Origin: Alteribacter keqinensis
Lineage (GTDB): Bacteria > Bacillota > Bacilli > Bacillales > Salisediminibacteriaceae
Length of the DNA stretch: 64,000 nt
Reading direction: 5' to 3'
Assembly: GCF_003710255.1 (NCBI RefSeq)
Contig: NZ_RHIB01000001.1
Coordinates: 1,674,001 to 1,738,000, forward strand
The number at the start of each line of letters is the position of its first letter. The first letter of the stretch is position 1. Positions 1 to 8,302 of this stretch are shown one piece after another. The notes beneath the pieces were generated by a model. That model saw only the letters and a program-made list of their open reading frames with translations. It was not told where the DNA came from and did not search any database. The translations under genes and the position numbers were made by a program.

Positions 1-719
1 TGGTGTCCAAAACAGATCCCAAAAGCCGGCCAGCTTTCGGATATTTTCTTAATTTGAGTGAAATACGGTTCCAGCGCTTTTGGGTCGCCGGGGCCGTTAC
101 TGAAAACAACAGCATCAGGGCAAAGCTCCTTCATTTCATTTAAAGTGGTTGTAAATGGAACAACTGTTACTTTACATCCCCTTTTAAGCAGGGAATCGAG
201 AATTGATTTTTTGTAACCGTAATCCATCATCACCACATGAGGATTTCCTTCTCCGTATGTTTTTGCCGAGGTTACAGAGACCTGATGGACGAGACTTAGG
301 GAATTTTCCGTCTTCCATGGATGCGATAAAGAAGCAGTATCGGATATGATGCCTGTGACCGTATTGTGCTGTCGGATCGTTTTGACAAGAGCCCGGGTAT
401 CAATCCCGCTCAACCCCGGGATTTCCCACTTCATTAACAACGTTGAAAAAGAACCTTCGGGATCCCACATTTCACCGGTAACAATTCCAGCCACGGCTGG
501 CCTCGTGCTTTCATTTGCCGTTTCAAGCAGGCCGTAATTTCCCACCATCGGATAGCAGAATGTAAGAACCTGTCCTGCATAGGAAGGGTCTGTGAGCGTC
601 TCCTGATAACCGGTCATGCTTGTGGTGAATACGACTTCCCCTGCCTGTTTGCCCGTGGCACCAAGCAGTTCACCTTCAAACACATCTCCTGTACTTAAGT
701 GTAGATAACCTTTTGTCAC
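1..719 (-). CDS. carA: carbamoyl-phosphate synthase small subunit, arginine-type (partial)
   Basis: This glutaminase subunit releases ammonia from glutamine for carbamoyl phosphate synthesis. The frame opens with GTG at 719-717, overlapping the argD stop as GTGA, which indicates translational coupling. About 239 residues are visible. They begin VTKGYLHLSTGDVFEGELLG and pass through GIDTRALVK to the start of the class I amidotransferase domain, with FSNGPGDP and then FGICFGH right at the window edge. The C-terminal half lies outside the window. Its place after argD matches the Bacillus argCJBD-carAB-argF order, so this is inferred to be the arginine-specific enzyme rather than the pyrimidine one. 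Confidence 0.93.
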   Translation of the reverse strand, partial: MTKGYLHLSTGDVFEGELLGATGKQAGEVVFTTSMTGYQETLTDPSYAGQVLTFCYPMVGNYGLLETANESTRPAVAGIVTGEMWDPEGSFSTLLMKWEIPGLSGIDTRALVKTIRQHNTVTGIISDTASLSHPWKTENSLSLVHQVSVTSAKTYGEGNPHVVMMDYGYKKSILDSLLKRGCKVTVVPFTTTLNEMKELCPDAVVFSNGPGDPKALEPYFTQIKKISESWPAFGICFGH

Positions 720-1903
720 AGCTTCACCCCTCCTTTCTCCTCAATGGCTGTGAGTATGTTTTCCAGCACACCAGCCACTTCGTCGATTTCCTCTTTCTTC
801 GTTGTTAATGGTGGCAGGAGCCGTACAACATTCGCTCCTGCTGTCAGAATAAGCACGCCCTTCTCGAGAGCTTTTATGACAATTTCTTTTGCCGGGCATG
901 AGACTTCCATTCCCGCCAAAAGACCTTTCCCTCTTACAGATTGGACGAGAGAGAATTGACTCTCCAGTCTTTTAAGCTGTGAAAATAAGTAATCGGACTG
1001 CACCTCTGCGTTTTTAATGACGTTGTTATCCAAGATTTCCTTCAGTGTAGCGAGCCCTGCTGTTGAAGCGAGGGGATTCCCTCCGAATGTAGTACCATGT
1101 GATCCCGGCGTAAAAGAAGCCGCGGCATCTTTCCCTGCAATAACCGCTCCAATAGGAAAGCCCGACCCAAGTCCCTTTGCAAGAGTCATGACGTCCGGGG
1201 TAATGCCGTAATGCTCATAGGCAAACAGTTTTCCTGTACGCCCCACGCCTGTCTGAACTTCATCTAGAATCAGAAGGATATCATTTTGTTTACAAATTCC
1301 TTCAAGCTGCCGGACCCACTCGGTATCTGCGGGTACAATGCCTCCTTCACCCTGAACCAGCTCCAGAAGAACGGCACACGGGCGTTTTGCTGCAATAGCA
1401 TCGAGGGCAGCAGTGTCGTTAAACTCCAAATGTTGAAAGCCCTCTGGTAAAGGATCAAATCCTGCTTTCACATGACTTTGTCCGGTTGCCGTAAGAGTGG
1501 CAAGCGTTCTTCCGTGAAAAGACTGCGCGAACGTGACGACATCATGTGTATTTTTCTGTCCTTTGTCTGCTGCATATTTCCTTGCCAGTTTAATTGCCGC
1601 TTCATTGGCTTCAGCCCCGCTGTTGCAAAAGAATACCTGATCACCGAAAGAATGACGGGTGAGCGCTTCTGCAAGTTGTTTCTGAGCAGGAATGTGGTAT
1701 AAATTCGAACAGTGCCACAGGCTTTCAAGCTGGTTTTCTACTGCTTCTTTCACCGCGTCAGGCACATGTCCCAAATTGCACACAGCAATTCCTGACGTGT
1801 AATCAAGATATTTTTTTCCGTCTGCATCCCAGACAGAGGATCCTTTTCCTTTCACAATCTCTATCGGGAAGCGCTGATAGTTCTGCATGATGTTATCCAA
1901 CAC
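716..1903 (-). CDS. argD: acetylornithine aminotransferase
   Basis: PLP-dependent class III aminotransferase that converts N-acetylglutamate semialdehyde to N-acetylornithine with glutamate as amino donor. From the chosen start it is 395 residues, the usual length. FFCNSGAEANEAA lies near residues 91-103, the PLP-contacting ILDEVQTGVGRTG near 212-224, and the Schiff-base lysine is K243 in TLAKGLGSGFP. A longer frame reaches 1978, but AAGAGGG sits 5 nt before GTG 1903 and the upstream residues look unlike the family. The start lies inside the argB 3' end (11 bp overlap) and the stop overlaps carA, so the genes are coupled. Confidence 0.93.
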   Translation of the reverse strand: MLDNIMQNYQRFPIEIVKGKGSSVWDADGKKYLDYTSGIAVCNLGHVPDAVKEAVENQLESLWHCSNLYHIPAQKQLAEALTRHSFGDQVFFCNSGAEANEAAIKLARKYAADKGQKNTHDVVTFAQSFHGRTLATLTATGQSHVKAGFDPLPEGFQHLEFNDTAALDAIAAKRPCAVLLELVQGEGGIVPADTEWVRQLEGICKQNDILLILDEVQTGVGRTGKLFAYEHYGITPDVMTLAKGLGSGFPIGAVIAGKDAAASFTPGSHGTTFGGNPLASTAGLATLKEILDNNVIKNAEVQSDYLFSQLKRLESQFSLVQSVRGKGLLAGMEVSCPAKEIVIKALEKGVLILTAGANVVRLLPPLTTKKEEIDEVAGVLENILTAIEEKGGVKL

Positions 1904-2702
1904 GGTATCCCTCTTTATCTGCTGTAATTTTTGTTCCAATCTCTTTTCCTTGTAAAAAATCCGGGAGGCTTGATGCATTCATACCGTTTACAATTCCTAC
2001 ACGGGTTACTCCCGAGGACAGTCCGTCAAGTGCGGACCGGACTTTGGGAATCATACCTCCTGTAATCCATTTATCTTGAATAAACGATTCCGCTTCTGTT
2101 TGTGTCATTTTATGAACCGTTTTTTTCTGACCGTTTTCTTCTATATAAATACCGGCAATATCACTGATAAAACAAAGCTCTGCATTCAGTGCACCAGCCA
2201 CGGCAGCTGCAGCCACATCACCGTTGATGTTGTAGGTTGTACCCTCTCCGTCGCCGCCAACAGGGGAAATAACAGGAACCATTCCCTCTGAGGCAATAAG
2301 ATCAATGAGGGCTGTTTTGACTTTGGTTACCTTCCCTACAAGACCGAGAGCACTCTCTTTGTACATCGGTTCTGTTGTAAAAAGACAACCGTCAACTCCG
2401 CTGAAGCCGAACGCATTGGCTCCGGCTTTTTGGAGAGAGGAGACGAGTTTTTTATTTACAGATCCGCTGAGTACCATTTCCACTACTTCCAGTACTCCCT
2501 CAGAGGTAACCCTCATTCCGTCGGTAAATGTTGTCGGGACACCCTGCTTTTCAAGCAGCTCTGAAATGAGGGGGCCGCCGCCGTGAACAATTACAGGCTG
2601 CCACTCTTCAGTATGCTGAAGGTCTGCGATGGTTTCATAAAATCCCGCAGGGAGCCGGTCAAGGACACTGCCTCCACACTTTATAACAACGTACTTTTTC
2701 AT
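1893..2702 (-). CDS. argB: acetylglutamate kinase
   Basis: Phosphorylates N-acetylglutamate, the second step of ornithine synthesis. The 269-residue protein shows the amino acid kinase fold: VIKCGGSVL at the N-terminus, the HGGGP substrate loop near residue 40, SGVDG, NINGDVAAAA near 160, and the C-terminal ITGGMIPKV ATP-site segment. An AGGAGGTACTCTG ribosome site precedes the ATG at 2702, 12 bp after argJ. No long N-terminal helix, which is associated with hexameric arginine-inhibited forms, is visible, so feedback inhibition cannot be predicted. Confidence 0.95.
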   Translation of the reverse strand: MKKYVVIKCGGSVLDRLPAGFYETIADLQHTEEWQPVIVHGGGPLISELLEKQGVPTTFTDGMRVTSEGVLEVVEMVLSGSVNKKLVSSLQKAGANAFGFSGVDGCLFTTEPMYKESALGLVGKVTKVKTALIDLIASEGMVPVISPVGGDGEGTTYNINGDVAAAAVAGALNAELCFISDIAGIYIEENGQKKTVHKMTQTEAESFIQDKWITGGMIPKVRSALDGLSSGVTRVGIVNGMNASSLPDFLQGKEIGTKITADKEGYRVG

Positions 2703-2714
2703 CAGAGTACCTCC

Positions 2715-3944
2715 TTACGTCCGGTATGACGCATTTATTTTGACATAGTCGTAAGTAAGGTCGCATCCCCAGGCTTTCGCTTCTCCCTCTCCCTGACCGA
2801 GGTGAGCGTGAATGCTGATTGTATCGTTATTCAGATATTCCTTTGCCGCACCTTCATCAAATGGAAGAGGAAGCCCCTGGGCAACGACCGGAACAGGTCC
2901 GAGAAAGACATCCACTTTTTCAGGTATAACAGGTTCGTTACTGTATCCGATGGCACAAACGATGCGCCCCCAGTTCGGATCACTCCCAAAGACAGCAGTT
3001 TTTACAAGATTGGAAGAAATAATCGCCTTCCCGATCCTTTTCGCTCCCGCATCTGACTCTGCACCTGTCACCGATACTTCAATGAGCTTTGTAGCCCCTT
3101 CGCCGTCTTTTGCAATGGATTTGGCAAGACTCTCACACAGGGTTTGAAGTGCTTCACAAAACTCCGCCCACTGTGGATGCCCTTCGTGAAGGGTATGATT
3201 ACCGGCGTGGCCGTTCGCCATGAGGAGGACCATATCGTTCGTGCTCGAGTCTCCGTCAACGGTAATCATGTTAAATGTACGGTCAATCGCTTCTTTCAAG
3301 GCGTTTTGGAGGCTCTCCCAGGCTACTTCTGCGTCTGTAGTCAGAAAAGCGAGCATCGTTGCCATATTCGGATCGATCATCCCCGACCCTTTTGCCGCGC
3401 CGCCAATGGTGACGGTTTTCCCGTCGATAACAAGCTCAACGGAGGCGGTTTTTTCACATGTATCTGTTGTGAGAATGGCTTTTTCAAACCGGTTTGTTCC
3501 CTCGTTTTCTTCATCATAAAACGCTGTAAGGCCCTGGCTGATTTTCTCAACCGGCAGAGGAACTCCGATCACACCTGTGGAGGCAACTGCTGCATGTTCC
3601 GGGGCAATCCCGGCGGTTTGGGCAAATTGGGAACGCATCTCATAGGCGTCTTGTAACCCTTTTTCTCCCGTACACGCATTGGCTACACCGGAGTTTACGA
3701 GTACTCCTTGAATCTTGTGAGCTGTGAAGATACTTTCTTTAGTTACTTTTAAAGGCGGTGCCTGAAACTGGTTGGTCGTGTAAACAGCCGCAGCAGTTGC
3801 AGGCGTGTCAGAAATCAGCCAGCCCAGGTCAAGCTTTTTTCTCCGGATGCCGCAGTGAACGCCGCCTGCCCGGTAACCTGCGGGAGTGGTTACGCCTCCG
3901 GCTGAATTAATTTTGCAGATCGGTTTACTTGTGATTGTTTTCAT
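2715..3944 (-). CDS. argJ: bifunctional ornithine acetyltransferase / N-acetylglutamate synthase
   Basis: ArgJ transfers the acetyl group from N-acetylornithine to glutamate and, if bifunctional, also makes N-acetylglutamate from acetyl-CoA. The precursor of 409 residues is expected to self-cleave before the catalytic threonine: MATMLAF carries T197, giving alpha and beta chains. VNSGVANACTG near residue 83 and the GSDPNWGRI motif are typical. AAAGGTGG precedes the ATG. No argA is seen nearby, which agrees with a cyclic pathway, but the rest of the genome is not visible. Confidence 0.95.
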   Translation of the reverse strand: MKTITSKPICKINSAGGVTTPAGYRAGGVHCGIRRKKLDLGWLISDTPATAAAVYTTNQFQAPPLKVTKESIFTAHKIQGVLVNSGVANACTGEKGLQDAYEMRSQFAQTAGIAPEHAAVASTGVIGVPLPVEKISQGLTAFYDEENEGTNRFEKAILTTDTCEKTASVELVIDGKTVTIGGAAKGSGMIDPNMATMLAFLTTDAEVAWESLQNALKEAIDRTFNMITVDGDSSTNDMVLLMANGHAGNHTLHEGHPQWAEFCEALQTLCESLAKSIAKDGEGATKLIEVSVTGAESDAGAKRIGKAIISSNLVKTAVFGSDPNWGRIVCAIGYSNEPVIPEKVDVFLGPVPVVAQGLPLPFDEGAAKEYLNNDTISIHAHLGQGEGEAKAWGCDLTYDYVKINASYRT

Positions 3945-3997
3945 TTTTGCACCACCTTTTTAATTTTTACTATTGTATAAGTCATTGATGGAAGATG

Positions 3998-4225
3998 TTT
4001 ATGCTGCATCCACCCCTTATCTTGTTGAGGTGGTACCCGTGAGCCTCATGCTACGAAAGGCACCGGAATAGTCCATTAGTTTGGAAAAGTAAGGTGTTGA
4101 CTTCCTCTCATCGCGCTCCTTTTCTGTTTGCGGTTCGAGCCTCAGCGCTTTGCGCTTCCGAGGTCTCCCCGGAACTCGCTCTCACCGCAGGAGTGTCGAG
4201 CATTCGCTTCAATAAACACTTTTTT
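3998..4225. repeat. degenerate Bacillus-type intergenic repeat inside the arg operon
   Basis: The 454-bp gap between argJ and argC holds no convincing gene. Its middle is a degraded member of a palindromic intergenic repeat whose best-kept part is CCGCAGGAGTGTCGAGC then ATTCGCTTCAAT. The same string with small changes occurs at 30710-30755. Flanking pieces GAGCCTC and GAGGT mark the opposite arm. The copy interrupts an operon that is compact everywhere else. The remaining gap on the argC side is AT-rich and holds only hairpins. Confidence 0.6.
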
Positions 4226-4278
4226 TATAACGGCATTGACCTTTAGCACATCAGAGAATTTAACTCACTTTATTTTGC

Positions 4279-4328
4279 AATCAAAGCTCTAAAGTGGTGA
4301 CGTTATTATCAGACTTTGATTTTTTCAG
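4279..4328 (+). terminator. hairpin with T-run in the argC-argJ gap
   Basis: AATCAAAG (4279-4286) pairs with CTTTGATT (4314-4321) around a 27-nt loop and is followed on the plus strand by T residues. It points against the arg operon, so it would act only on antisense transcription. The large loop makes it weak. Confidence 0.25.
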
Positions 4329-4398
4329 TGGATTCCTCCGCATTGCGGGGTCTTATCAAGGCCTGAAAACTGCAGGAGCCTCGTTCGCTCCTTTTTGT

Positions 4399-5436
4399 TT
4401 AAGGATAGACCGGCACTTGCCCAAGACCGGCTGTTTCTTCCCATCCGTTCATTACGTTGACATTTTGGATGGCCTGGCCGGCAGCACCTTTTCCAAGGTT
4501 GTCGATAGCGGATACGATGGTCAGCCTGCCTGTGCGTTTATCGGAATAAAAGCCGATGTCACAGAAGTTACTTCCGTAAACTTCTTTCGTTGCCGGAATC
4601 TTGCCTTCAGGTCTGATGCGGACGAAAGGATCGTTTTTATAAAAGTCTTCGTAATAGCTGATTACGTCTTTAGTAGTCTGGTATTCTTTCATTTCCACGC
4701 TGATCGTACAAAGGAGTCCCCGCGTCATAGGAACAAGATGCGGTGTGAAGGTGACTGTGACCTCCTCCTCACTTACCGTGTTCAAAAACTGCTCAATTTC
4801 CGGAATGTGCTGATGGGTGCCCGGTTTGTACGCCTTGAGGCTTTCATTTGTTTCGGAAAAGTGGGTGTTCAGCGACATTCCTCTTCCAGCTCCCGAAACG
4901 CCAGACTTCCCGTCGATTACGATTCCGCCTTCCTTAGCCCAGTTCGTTTTAAACAGAGGCATTAAGGCAAGAAGCGTCGCTGTCGGGTAGCATCCCGGGT
5001 TTGAAATGAGGGACGTTTCTTTAATCTCTTTCCGGTAGATCTCTGTGAGACCGTAGGTGGCTTTCTTTTGTACACTTTTTTCAGGTGGTGATTTTTTATA
5101 CCACGTTTCATAAAGCCCATCCCCGGTAAGTCTGAAATCACCTGAGAGATCCACGCATGTGATTCCTTTATCGAGACACCCGGACACAAGATCCTTACTT
5201 ACACCCGCTGGCGTTGCAAAGAAAACAAGGTCTGTTTCCTCACCAAGAGTATGTATATCGTATTCATCCATTGTATGAGAATAAATATCTTGCAGATGTG
5301 GATAGGCCTCTTGTATCAGTGTCCCGGACTGAGATTTGGATATTACAGAATTCAACTGTATTGACGGGTGTTGTTTCAGTAATCGGATTAATTCGACGGC
5401 ACCGTACCCCGTTCCGCCCACAATCGCTGCATTCAT
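4399..5436 (-). CDS. argC: N-acetyl-gamma-glutamyl-phosphate reductase
   Basis: NADPH-dependent reduction of N-acetylglutamyl phosphate to the semialdehyde. It is 345 residues with an N-terminal Rossmann motif (AIVGGTGYGAVEL, residues 4-16), the catalytic cysteine C149 in SNPGCYPTA, and a family HLVPMTRG segment. It is the first gene of the arginine operon. A sigma-A type promoter lies just upstream and GGGAG precedes the ATG by about 11 nt. The next gene, argJ, is 454 bp away because a repeat lies between them, while all later junctions are tight or overlapping. Confidence 0.95.
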   Translation of the reverse strand: MNAAIVGGTGYGAVELIRLLKQHPSIQLNSVISKSQSGTLIQEAYPHLQDIYSHTMDEYDIHTLGEETDLVFFATPAGVSKDLVSGCLDKGITCVDLSGDFRLTGDGLYETWYKKSPPEKSVQKKATYGLTEIYRKEIKETSLISNPGCYPTATLLALMPLFKTNWAKEGGIVIDGKSGVSGAGRGMSLNTHFSETNESLKAYKPGTHQHIPEIEQFLNTVSEEEVTVTFTPHLVPMTRGLLCTISVEMKEYQTTKDVISYYEDFYKNDPFVRIRPEGKIPATKEVYGSNFCDIGFYSDKRTGRLTIVSAIDNLGKGAAGQAIQNVNVMNGWEETAGLGQVPVYP

Positions 5437-5455
5437 TTTGATCGTGCTCCCTTCA

Positions 5456-5500
5456 ACTCGAATAATTAATTATTATACTTACGGCTCTATTTTTATGCAA
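5456..5500 (-). promoter_or_regulatory. arg operon promoter with candidate ARG box
   Basis: On the minus strand, TTGCAT (5500-5495) and TATAAT (5477-5472) are separated by exactly 17 nt, a near-consensus sigma-A promoter for argC. Directly downstream the 14-bp palindrome AATAATTAATTATT (5461-5474) followed by CGAG resembles an AhrC/ArgR half-site pair and would overlap the transcription start. Binding by ArgR/AhrC is inferred from position and composition only. Confidence 0.6.
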
Positions 5501-5533
5501 TACCTTTTTAGAAAAAGTTTTCAAAAAAATTAC

Positions 5534-5571
5534 GGGGTCTGTCCCCGCACAATTTTGTGTAAGATTGTGGG
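5534..5571 (+). repeat. REP-like palindromic element, copy 1
   Basis: A GC-rich head (GGGG TCTGT CCCC) is followed by GCACAATTTTGTGT and AAGATTGTGGG. A second copy at 21963-22001 lies in opposite orientation with few differences. The foldable head and scattered location resemble REP/RAYT-type elements. No associated Y1 transposase is present in the window. Confidence 0.6.
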
Positions 5572-5878
5572 ATTGGAAGGAGTGGGTAAATCAACAGCAA
5601 CTTAAGGTAATTAATACATACAAAAAAACAGACCATAAAGTGAAAAGATGCTTAAATACATTAAGCTCATAATAAAAAAAAGAAGCCCCTACAGGACTTC
5701 AAAATTAATAACCCAGTTGTATGTAATAATTTACCTATTCAACCCTTTTCAGCTCCGCAAAATTTTTTTCGCCATTCAGCTTAAAAGACTCACTGCTGAT
5801 AGAATTTAGTAAACAATAACTAGGTTTATTTTAGGAAATATATATTGAATAAAGCTGTGAATAACTTTAAAAATAAAA
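5572..5878. other. AT-rich stretch without a gene
   Basis: About 300 bases, visibly richer in A and T than the flanks and full of homopolymer runs. No open frame with a ribosome binding site and no good hairpin is visible. It forms the left part of an AT-rich island with the broken lipoprotein gene. Confidence 0.5.
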
Positions 5879-6795
5879 CTAGGAAAATTTTGAATATATT
5901 AGCTTTCGTTGAGAAGAGAATACCCTATCAGCATCATAGTTCCCTTCAGTAATTTCGTAGGGAAATGGGAAAGCAAATACTTGGAGTGGCTTTATTTCTT
6001 CCACCTCTGGAATAGAAAACTCGATCAAACCAGTACTTCCCCCTTTAATTGTTGTATATAATACATGATTTTCACCTATATTTACCTGTTCCCAACCTAG
6101 AAATGCAATTATCGCATAGGGGACGTCTTCTTCATAAGAATTTCCCACATGCAGATAAGTGGATTCACCACTATCTATTTTTGATGTTAATCTATATTCT
6201 CCGGGTACTGTATTTATCATAACTCCTTGTATATCATTATCCCCAAGGATTTCAGCTTCAGCATTTGCATTGAAGAAATTAGTCATTTCATCAGCAGATG
6301 ACGCTCTTCTTAATGACAAATTTTCTTCTAAATTATAGGCAGCCTCCATATTGTCTTCGTCTAAAATTAAATCAGGGTCAGATACGGAGATAATCGTAAT
6401 TCACCGGGTTCGTTTGAAGAAGGAGAAATGTGAAATTCAATCTGCTCAATTGAATTTGACGGTACGATATAATTTAATTTCTCATAAGTCGCTTCATCAT
6501 GCTCGAATATCATCTGTTCAAAATTCTCTAGTACAAGCATCCCGAATTCAATATCTTCCTCAAAATATTGTCCCATTTCAAACAAAAGAGAGTAGTCATC
6601 AGATTGAGAGTCTGACAAGTAAGTATCAATGATTTTGGAATTTTCCCCATAGAGACCATATGATAATACTTCGGCATTTTTTTCTACTAGCCCTGGTATA
6701 TCATCTTCACTTCCGATTGTTTCCCCCTCATCAATGCAACCGGTATTCATTATAGATAAAAGGAATAAAAGAGCTATATTGCAGGCAATTATCAA
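5879..6795 (-). pseudogene. lipoprotein gene with one frameshift
   Basis: Two adjacent frames appear to be one gene. The first (6795-6367) starts at TTG behind AGGGGG and carries a short hydrophobic leader with the lipobox MNTGC, then acidic sequence to NEPGE, after which it runs into a stop. The second is open from just after that point and reads ITIISVSDPDLILDEDN into the ATG at 6349, ending at 5879. Adding one A near 6400 joins them into about 304 residues (NEPGE-ITIISVS). The family was not recognised. The AT-rich composition suggests acquisition. A sequencing error is the alternative to true inactivation. Confidence 0.6.
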
Positions 6796-6818
6796 ATAAA
6801 TGCCCCCTAACTAAATAA

Positions 6819-6844
6819 GCAAAGGGGGCCATTCCCCCCTTTGC
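6819..6844 (-). terminator. stem-loop after the DUF4015 gene
   Basis: GCAAAGGGGG pairs with CCCCCTTTGC around a short loop. On the minus strand it is followed by TTATTTAG, a weak T-tract. It separates the glycoside hydrolase gene from the lipoprotein gene. Confidence 0.6.
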
Positions 6845-6857
6845 TATAGTTTTTGTA

Positions 6858-8078
6858 TTAATCTTCTTTTCCGATCAAATAGTCAACGCCTTCACTGTAA
6901 CGGTTACCGGCGTTCCACAGGAGGAATTCATCCACGCCGTTTTCGTACAGTGCTTTAATCTGTGCCTCCACTTCGGCAGCACGGTATGGAATGTAGTTGC
7001 CCGATCCAAGGTAGGATGCTGTAAAGTCCTGAAGCCACGGACGGGAAACAGGCGGCTCTTCCAGTTCAGCAAGCTTTTCATTCTCGATTTTAATGTACTC
7101 TGTCACCAGTTCATACGGGTACAGGTCCGGTTTGTCGAGTCCGAAATGGGCTGTCCAGTGACTCGGATAAATCATAGAGGAAATCACGTCCACATTCTCT
7201 GAAATACGCGTGAAGTTCTGGCCGATTCCCGGAGCCTCAGGCAGCGTTGCCGTGTAACCGAAAATGTCAACGGATACATCTACATCATAAGGAGCAAGAC
7301 GTTCCCTCGCGTAAGCTACAAAATCAGTCACGGCATCAACACGGCGCTGCACATTGTCCCCTTCACTGTCTTTATAATCCCCTACTTCATAATTCAGCTC
7401 TTCGTCCCGGCGTTCAAACCCTTCCGGATAACGGACATAGTCAAATTGGATCTCCTGAAAACCCATTTCCGCAGCCTTGATGGCGATATCAATATTATAG
7501 TCCCAAACCTCTTTGAGGAACGGGTTCACGAACGCTTCGCCACGGCCGTTTTTCCACACTTCGCCGCTGTCTGTCGTAAATGACCACTCCGGTTTTTCTT
7601 CAGCAAGCAAGGTATCCTTAAATACTACCACCCGTGCAATGGGATACACCTCATGCTCTTCAAGACGGCTCATCATTCCTTCAGGATCACTGATGAAGGG
7701 GCGGCTGATGTCATAAAACGGATCGTCCTCTTCAGGCTTATACGTTAGAAATCCATCATCGTCTTTAATATCGATGACCATGGAATTTAAATCCGTTGTA
7801 TCCATCAGGTCAAGGAGTGACTCCATGCGCGCACCGCCGGCTGAATGAGCGGTTACAAAAATCCCCCGGACGGCATCCGGATACTCGAATGTATAGCCCG
7901 AATCAAACGAAAAACGCGCCACACGATCCGGCCACTCCCGGACCTCAAGGGCGTTTGCCTTCTCGCCGTGAACGTTCATCGACACCGTTTCTTCTTCTGC
8001 AGAAGCTTGTCCTGATACCATGAACAAAGACACCCCTGCCACAAGCGCTGCTACCGTACTTTTACCGAATTTCCCCAT
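6858..8078 (-). CDS. exported putative glycoside hydrolase, DUF4015 type
   Basis: A 406-residue protein with a Sec signal peptide (MGKFGKSTVAALVAGVSLF, with an AxA-type site at GQASA-EE near residue 27) and then a TIM-barrel-like domain of the DUF4015 putative glycosidase family. Typical strands are visible: RGIFVTAHSAGG (about 70-81), MVIDIKDDDGFLTY, QFDYVRYPEG (about 219-228), DIFGYT and MIYPSHW. The family is inferred to act on cell wall or exopolysaccharide; the substrate is unknown. The mature part is acidic. It appears monocistronic, with a hairpin downstream. Confidence 0.8.
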   Translation of the reverse strand: MGKFGKSTVAALVAGVSLFMVSGQASAEEETVSMNVHGEKANALEVREWPDRVARFSFDSGYTFEYPDAVRGIFVTAHSAGGARMESLLDLMDTTDLNSMVIDIKDDDGFLTYKPEEDDPFYDISRPFISDPEGMMSRLEEHEVYPIARVVVFKDTLLAEEKPEWSFTTDSGEVWKNGRGEAFVNPFLKEVWDYNIDIAIKAAEMGFQEIQFDYVRYPEGFERRDEELNYEVGDYKDSEGDNVQRRVDAVTDFVAYARERLAPYDVDVSVDIFGYTATLPEAPGIGQNFTRISENVDVISSMIYPSHWTAHFGLDKPDLYPYELVTEYIKIENEKLAELEEPPVSRPWLQDFTASYLGSGNYIPYRAAEVEAQIKALYENGVDEFLLWNAGNRYSEGVDYLIGKED

Positions 8079-8302
8079 TTTTTCACTACCTTTTCTGCCG
8101 AGTTATGTAGGCCACTATTTCCTTTATTTTATCCTATTGCCTACATTATACAACGAATTCCAGTGAAACCCAACGACATTTCCCGGCGGATTTTGTCGCA
8201 TTTTCGCCAGTTCAAGGGATTGTCATTCACCCTAGCTGTGTTTTTCCTTTATAATAGAAACATATTGTCCGAAACGAGACTAAATTTGAGGTGGAACTGT
8301 TT

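Noticed and set aside
4010-4225. Coding remnant between argC and argJ
   Set aside because: Both strands have stops in all frames and the region matches the palindromic repeat at 30545-30762.
5560-5605. P-loop-like reading GLEGVGKST
   Set aside because: The match lies at the end of a REP-like element in a frame without a start or continuation; most likely chance.
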